From positions 190,001 through 254,000 of the forward strand of contig BSYQ01000007.1 in the NCBI GenBank assembly GCA_030272585.1: DNA of 64,000 nt, in the 5' to 3' direction. This document shows, piece after piece, positions 62,029 through 64,000 of the stretch. Origin of the DNA: Bryopsis sp. KO-2023. Its lineage: Eukaryota > Chlorophyta > Ulvophyceae > Bryopsidales > Bryopsidaceae. The translations under genes and the position numbers were made by a program. Position 1 is the first letter of the stretch, and every line of letters begins with the position of its first letter. The notes below the pieces were generated by a model, which saw only the letters and a list, made by a program, of their open reading frames with translations, had not been told where the DNA came from and searched no databases.

Positions 62029-62309
62029 ATGTGTACAATGAGTGCCAAATTGGGGATGAGAGAGCCCTGCAAGACACATTTACCGCCATAGGACTTGAAC
62101 AACCACAAAACAACCACAACAAACACTTGGCCCGAGCGTGGCAAATATATAGTCACCCCCATACCCCATCGCCAGCCCCTCCTTAAGTCGCGAACAGATC
62201 AAACCCATTAACGCAGCAATCCTCCACGTTGCCACCACCATCGCCACCTCCAACAGCATCAATCGCCAACAAGGAACACATATCGCCATCGCCATCAGAC
62301 TTGAATATC
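62029..62309. repeat. Duplicated block F, copy 2
   Basis: Second copy of 57590-57870, ending next to the first 17-bp direct repeat at 62307. Confidence 0.8.
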
Positions 62310-62678
62310 CAGAATATAACTGGGGGGCTGGCAACAGGCTGGCAACGCGTTGGCAACATTTTGACAACGTGACCCGATTACGCAATGGGACGTTCGCCAA
62401 TTACTAAAGCGCTCAGTCTGCCCGATGTAACTGCGCAGGCGGCGAGGTGTGACGCACTCAAGTCACACCTCGCCGCCTGCGACACGACTGATTCTTGCGT
62501 GTATCTCTAAAAATGGACGATGTGACGAGCGAAACTGGGACGTTCGAGACCGATGGGACGTGGGATGGCGACAGTGTCACCAGTGCTTCCAGCGCTGGTG
62601 ACGCTGCTGGTGCTGGTGTGAAACTCCATATCGATGCTGGATAAATGCACGAAAATGAAAAATCCAGAATATAACTGG
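62307..62678 (+). mobile_element. Candidate retroposed or mobile segment between 17-bp direct repeats
   Basis: The 17-mer ATCCAGAATATAACTGG occurs exactly at 62307-62323 and 62662-62678. The 338 bp between are more GC-rich than the flanks, start with repeated GGCTGGCAAC words, contain a perfect 20-bp hairpin, and end A-rich (GAAAATGAAAA). Exact direct repeats of this length plus an A-rich 3' end suggest target-site duplication by retroposition. No reverse transcriptase is present, and a small open frame inside (MDDVTSETGTFETDG) is unrecognised. Confidence 0.45.
62434..62481. other. Perfect 20-bp inverted repeat, 8-nt loop
   Basis: Arms 62434-62453 and 62462-62481 are exact reverse complements, very GC-rich (CGCAGGCGGCGAGG...), around the loop GCACTCAA. 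It would form a very stable hairpin in RNA or single-stranded DNA. Confidence 0.9.
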
Positions 62679-62780
62679 CTTTTCCAGCTGACTGATAGAT
62701 TTTGCATGAGATGTTTGCAGAAAATCAGAAAATCAGAAAATTAACTCAAAATTTATTTACTTTTTATTTGTTCCTCAAAG

Positions 62781-62999
62781 GTCTAAAATTTTCAGAATTA
62801 AAAAAGTTGGCACAAGAAGGAAATTGGCGGCGTATCGCACAACTGCTTGGACTAAACAATATCACAAACGAGACGGTGGAGGTTGGTATGATAACTCAAG
62901 ACCAATCCAGAAAGGAACTTTGTTCCTTGTTGTTAAACTGGAGAGAATCGACGGCGAATAATTACACGAGGCGAATCAAGAAGTACTTGGTAAATATGT
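62781..62999 (+). CDS. Exon with a Death-like six-helix fold (candidate)
   Basis: Between an acceptor after TTCCTCAAAG and a GTAAAT donor the frame reads SELKKLAQEGNWRRIAQLLG, then SRKELCSLLLNWRES and YTRRIKKYL. The spacing of W..IA..LGL, an acidic/polar middle and a later LLNWRE helix resembles Death-superfamily domains, which mediate homotypic protein binding and are mainly known from animals. The open frame extends upstream to 62702 without a clear start. It may join the exon at 63639. Similarity is pattern-level only; other helical folds are possible, and the gene could be a fragment. Confidence 0.4.
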
Positions 63000-63017
63000 G
63001 TGGTAGAGACTGAATTC

Positions 63018-63335
63018 ACTGGAATTCAACTGATTTTCCTGATTTTGCTCAAGGCTCCTTTTTTTTTTTTTTTGAATTTTCACTGAAATCCAACCTGATT
63101 TTCCCTGATTTTGCATTTTTTTTAAATTTCACTGGAATTCAACTGATTTTCCTGATTTTGCTCAAGACTGCAATTTTTTTATTCTTGAATTTTCACTGAA
63201 ATCCAACCTGATTTTCCCTGATTTCGCATTTTTTTTAAATTTCACTGGAATTCAACTGATTTTCCTGATTTTGCTCAAGGCTCCTTTTTTTTAATTCTTG
63301 AATTTTCACTGAAATCCAACCTGATTTTCCCTAAT
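63018..63335. repeat. 112-bp tandem repeat, three units
   Basis: Units start with CACTGGAATTCAACTGATTT at 63018, 63130 and 63243. Each carries two CTGATTTTCC-type words and poly-T runs of varying length. It lies in the putative intron after the Death-like exon. Confidence 0.85.
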
Positions 63336-63638
63336 TAATTTTCATGTAGGATTGGCTTCAGGAAAAACACCCACAAGGGTGTCACAACAATTTCCTCGTC
63401 CGGCCGGGGTGGGTGATGGAGTTTCTTACGGAGGTGGATGAAAAAAAACGAAGCCTAGTGGGACAAAAACACAAAACTGCGGGTAACGAAAGGAAATACT
63501 AAAATCAGTTCGAAAAATTCTGGTAACGATGATAGTAACAAAAAATCAACAATATTTATAAGAAAAAATAAGAATTAATTTTCTGGGGGGCTGCAATTTT
63601 CAGATTTTTTTTTTTTTTTTTCATTTTTTTTTTTTTAG

Positions 63639-63919
63639 TGGATTTTGAGCCTGACCTTCGAGGGGTCTTGATGCGATTGGTACACGGCCAGTCCGTTGAA
63701 AACGTTATAGCAAAAAGGGAGAAAGTCACCTCAATCAACCCCGCCTTTGATGTGCAAGTGAGTGATATTCCGTACCTTGATCACTTGTTGTGCCATGACA
63801 TGTTGACACATGGTGTCCATGTGGATCTGGAAATTTTGCTTGGAGGGGTTGACGTCTCAGGCCTGGAGCCGGCACAAGGCATCGGTATCAACGAAATCCC
63901 AACCGTGGACGGTCATGAG
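63639..63919 (+). CDS. Unrecognised internal exon, gene runs off the window
   Basis: A long pyrimidine tract ending TTTTAG precedes 93 codons that end at a consensus GAG/GTAAGC donor. The peptide includes FEPDLRGVLMRLVHGQS, DVQVSDIPYLDHLLCHDMLT and HVDLEILLGGVDVSGLE. It is mixed alpha/beta in pattern, with no repeats. I do not recognise the family. Strong splice signals on both sides and an open frame argue for a real internal exon of a gene continuing beyond 64000. Confidence 0.5.
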
Positions 63920-64000
63920 GTAAGCGTGATTGATTTCTGGAATTCTGTTTTTTTTTACTAATTTAATATAATAGTATTAAGAATCTGCAAAACAGAGGAA

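Noticed and set aside
56000-63000. Retroelement or virus-derived element as the source of the repeat zone
   Set aside because: No reverse transcriptase, integrase, protease or capsid-like motif and no long terminal repeats were recognised.

Overview
This window is nuclear DNA from an intron-rich eukaryote. Genes carry many short GT-AG introns (mostly 60-270 bp), exon phases join cleanly, and the gene families are eukaryote-specific: an NFX1-type R3H protein, PARP16, a BIG-type Sec7 ARF-GEF, UTP18, an SOS1-type Na+/H+ exchanger and SF3B1. TAA, TAG and TGA all end intact genes, so the code is standard. An alga or another early-branching eukaryote fits best (SOS1-type exchanger, secreted FAS1 protein with six-cysteine modules, DUF1036-like secreted protein). 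A green alga is my favoured guess, but the sequence alone does not fix the lineage, and a Death-like fold near the right end is a reason for caution.

Region 1 (0-44 kb) is gene-rich and looks intact. In order it holds: an intronless RG-rich protein (+); a 14-exon fusion of a HEL2/ZNF598-like RING/C2H2 ubiquitin ligase with an NFX1/FAP1-like R3H tail (+); a PARP16-like ADP-ribosyltransferase (+); a secreted acidic FAS1 protein (-); an SOS1-like Na+/H+ antiporter (-); a BIG-family ARF-GEF (-) diverging from UTP18 (+) across about 420 bp; an unrecognised multi-exon gene with a possible 20-nt intron (-); a possible small gene (-); and a secreted DUF1036-like protein (-). The common themes are ribosome quality control and biogenesis, membrane traffic, ion transport and secretion. 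Nothing suggests a single pathway or operon-like unit.

Region 2 (44-56 kb) is a decaying zone. It contains a 254-bp foldback MITE of PIF/Harbinger type, a partial SF3B1 pseudogene, an importin-alpha-like pseudogene, and a damaged ecdysoneless (ECD/SGT1) gene with an epsin/AP180-like fragment nested inside it.

Region 3 (56-64 kb) is a mosaic of duplicated blocks and minisatellite-like repeats rich in CAGCCGCC and CATCGCCA. It includes an inverted second copy of the repeat that hosts the MITE, which preserves the empty insertion site. It also has a stray exon of the FAS1 protein's cysteine module, a short segment flanked by 17-bp direct repeats that contains a perfect 20-bp hairpin, an exon resembling a Death domain, and an unrecognised exon running toward the window edge. 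No retrovirus-like, Polinton-like or CRISPR structure was recognised. All gene models come from reading splice sites and frames by eye.
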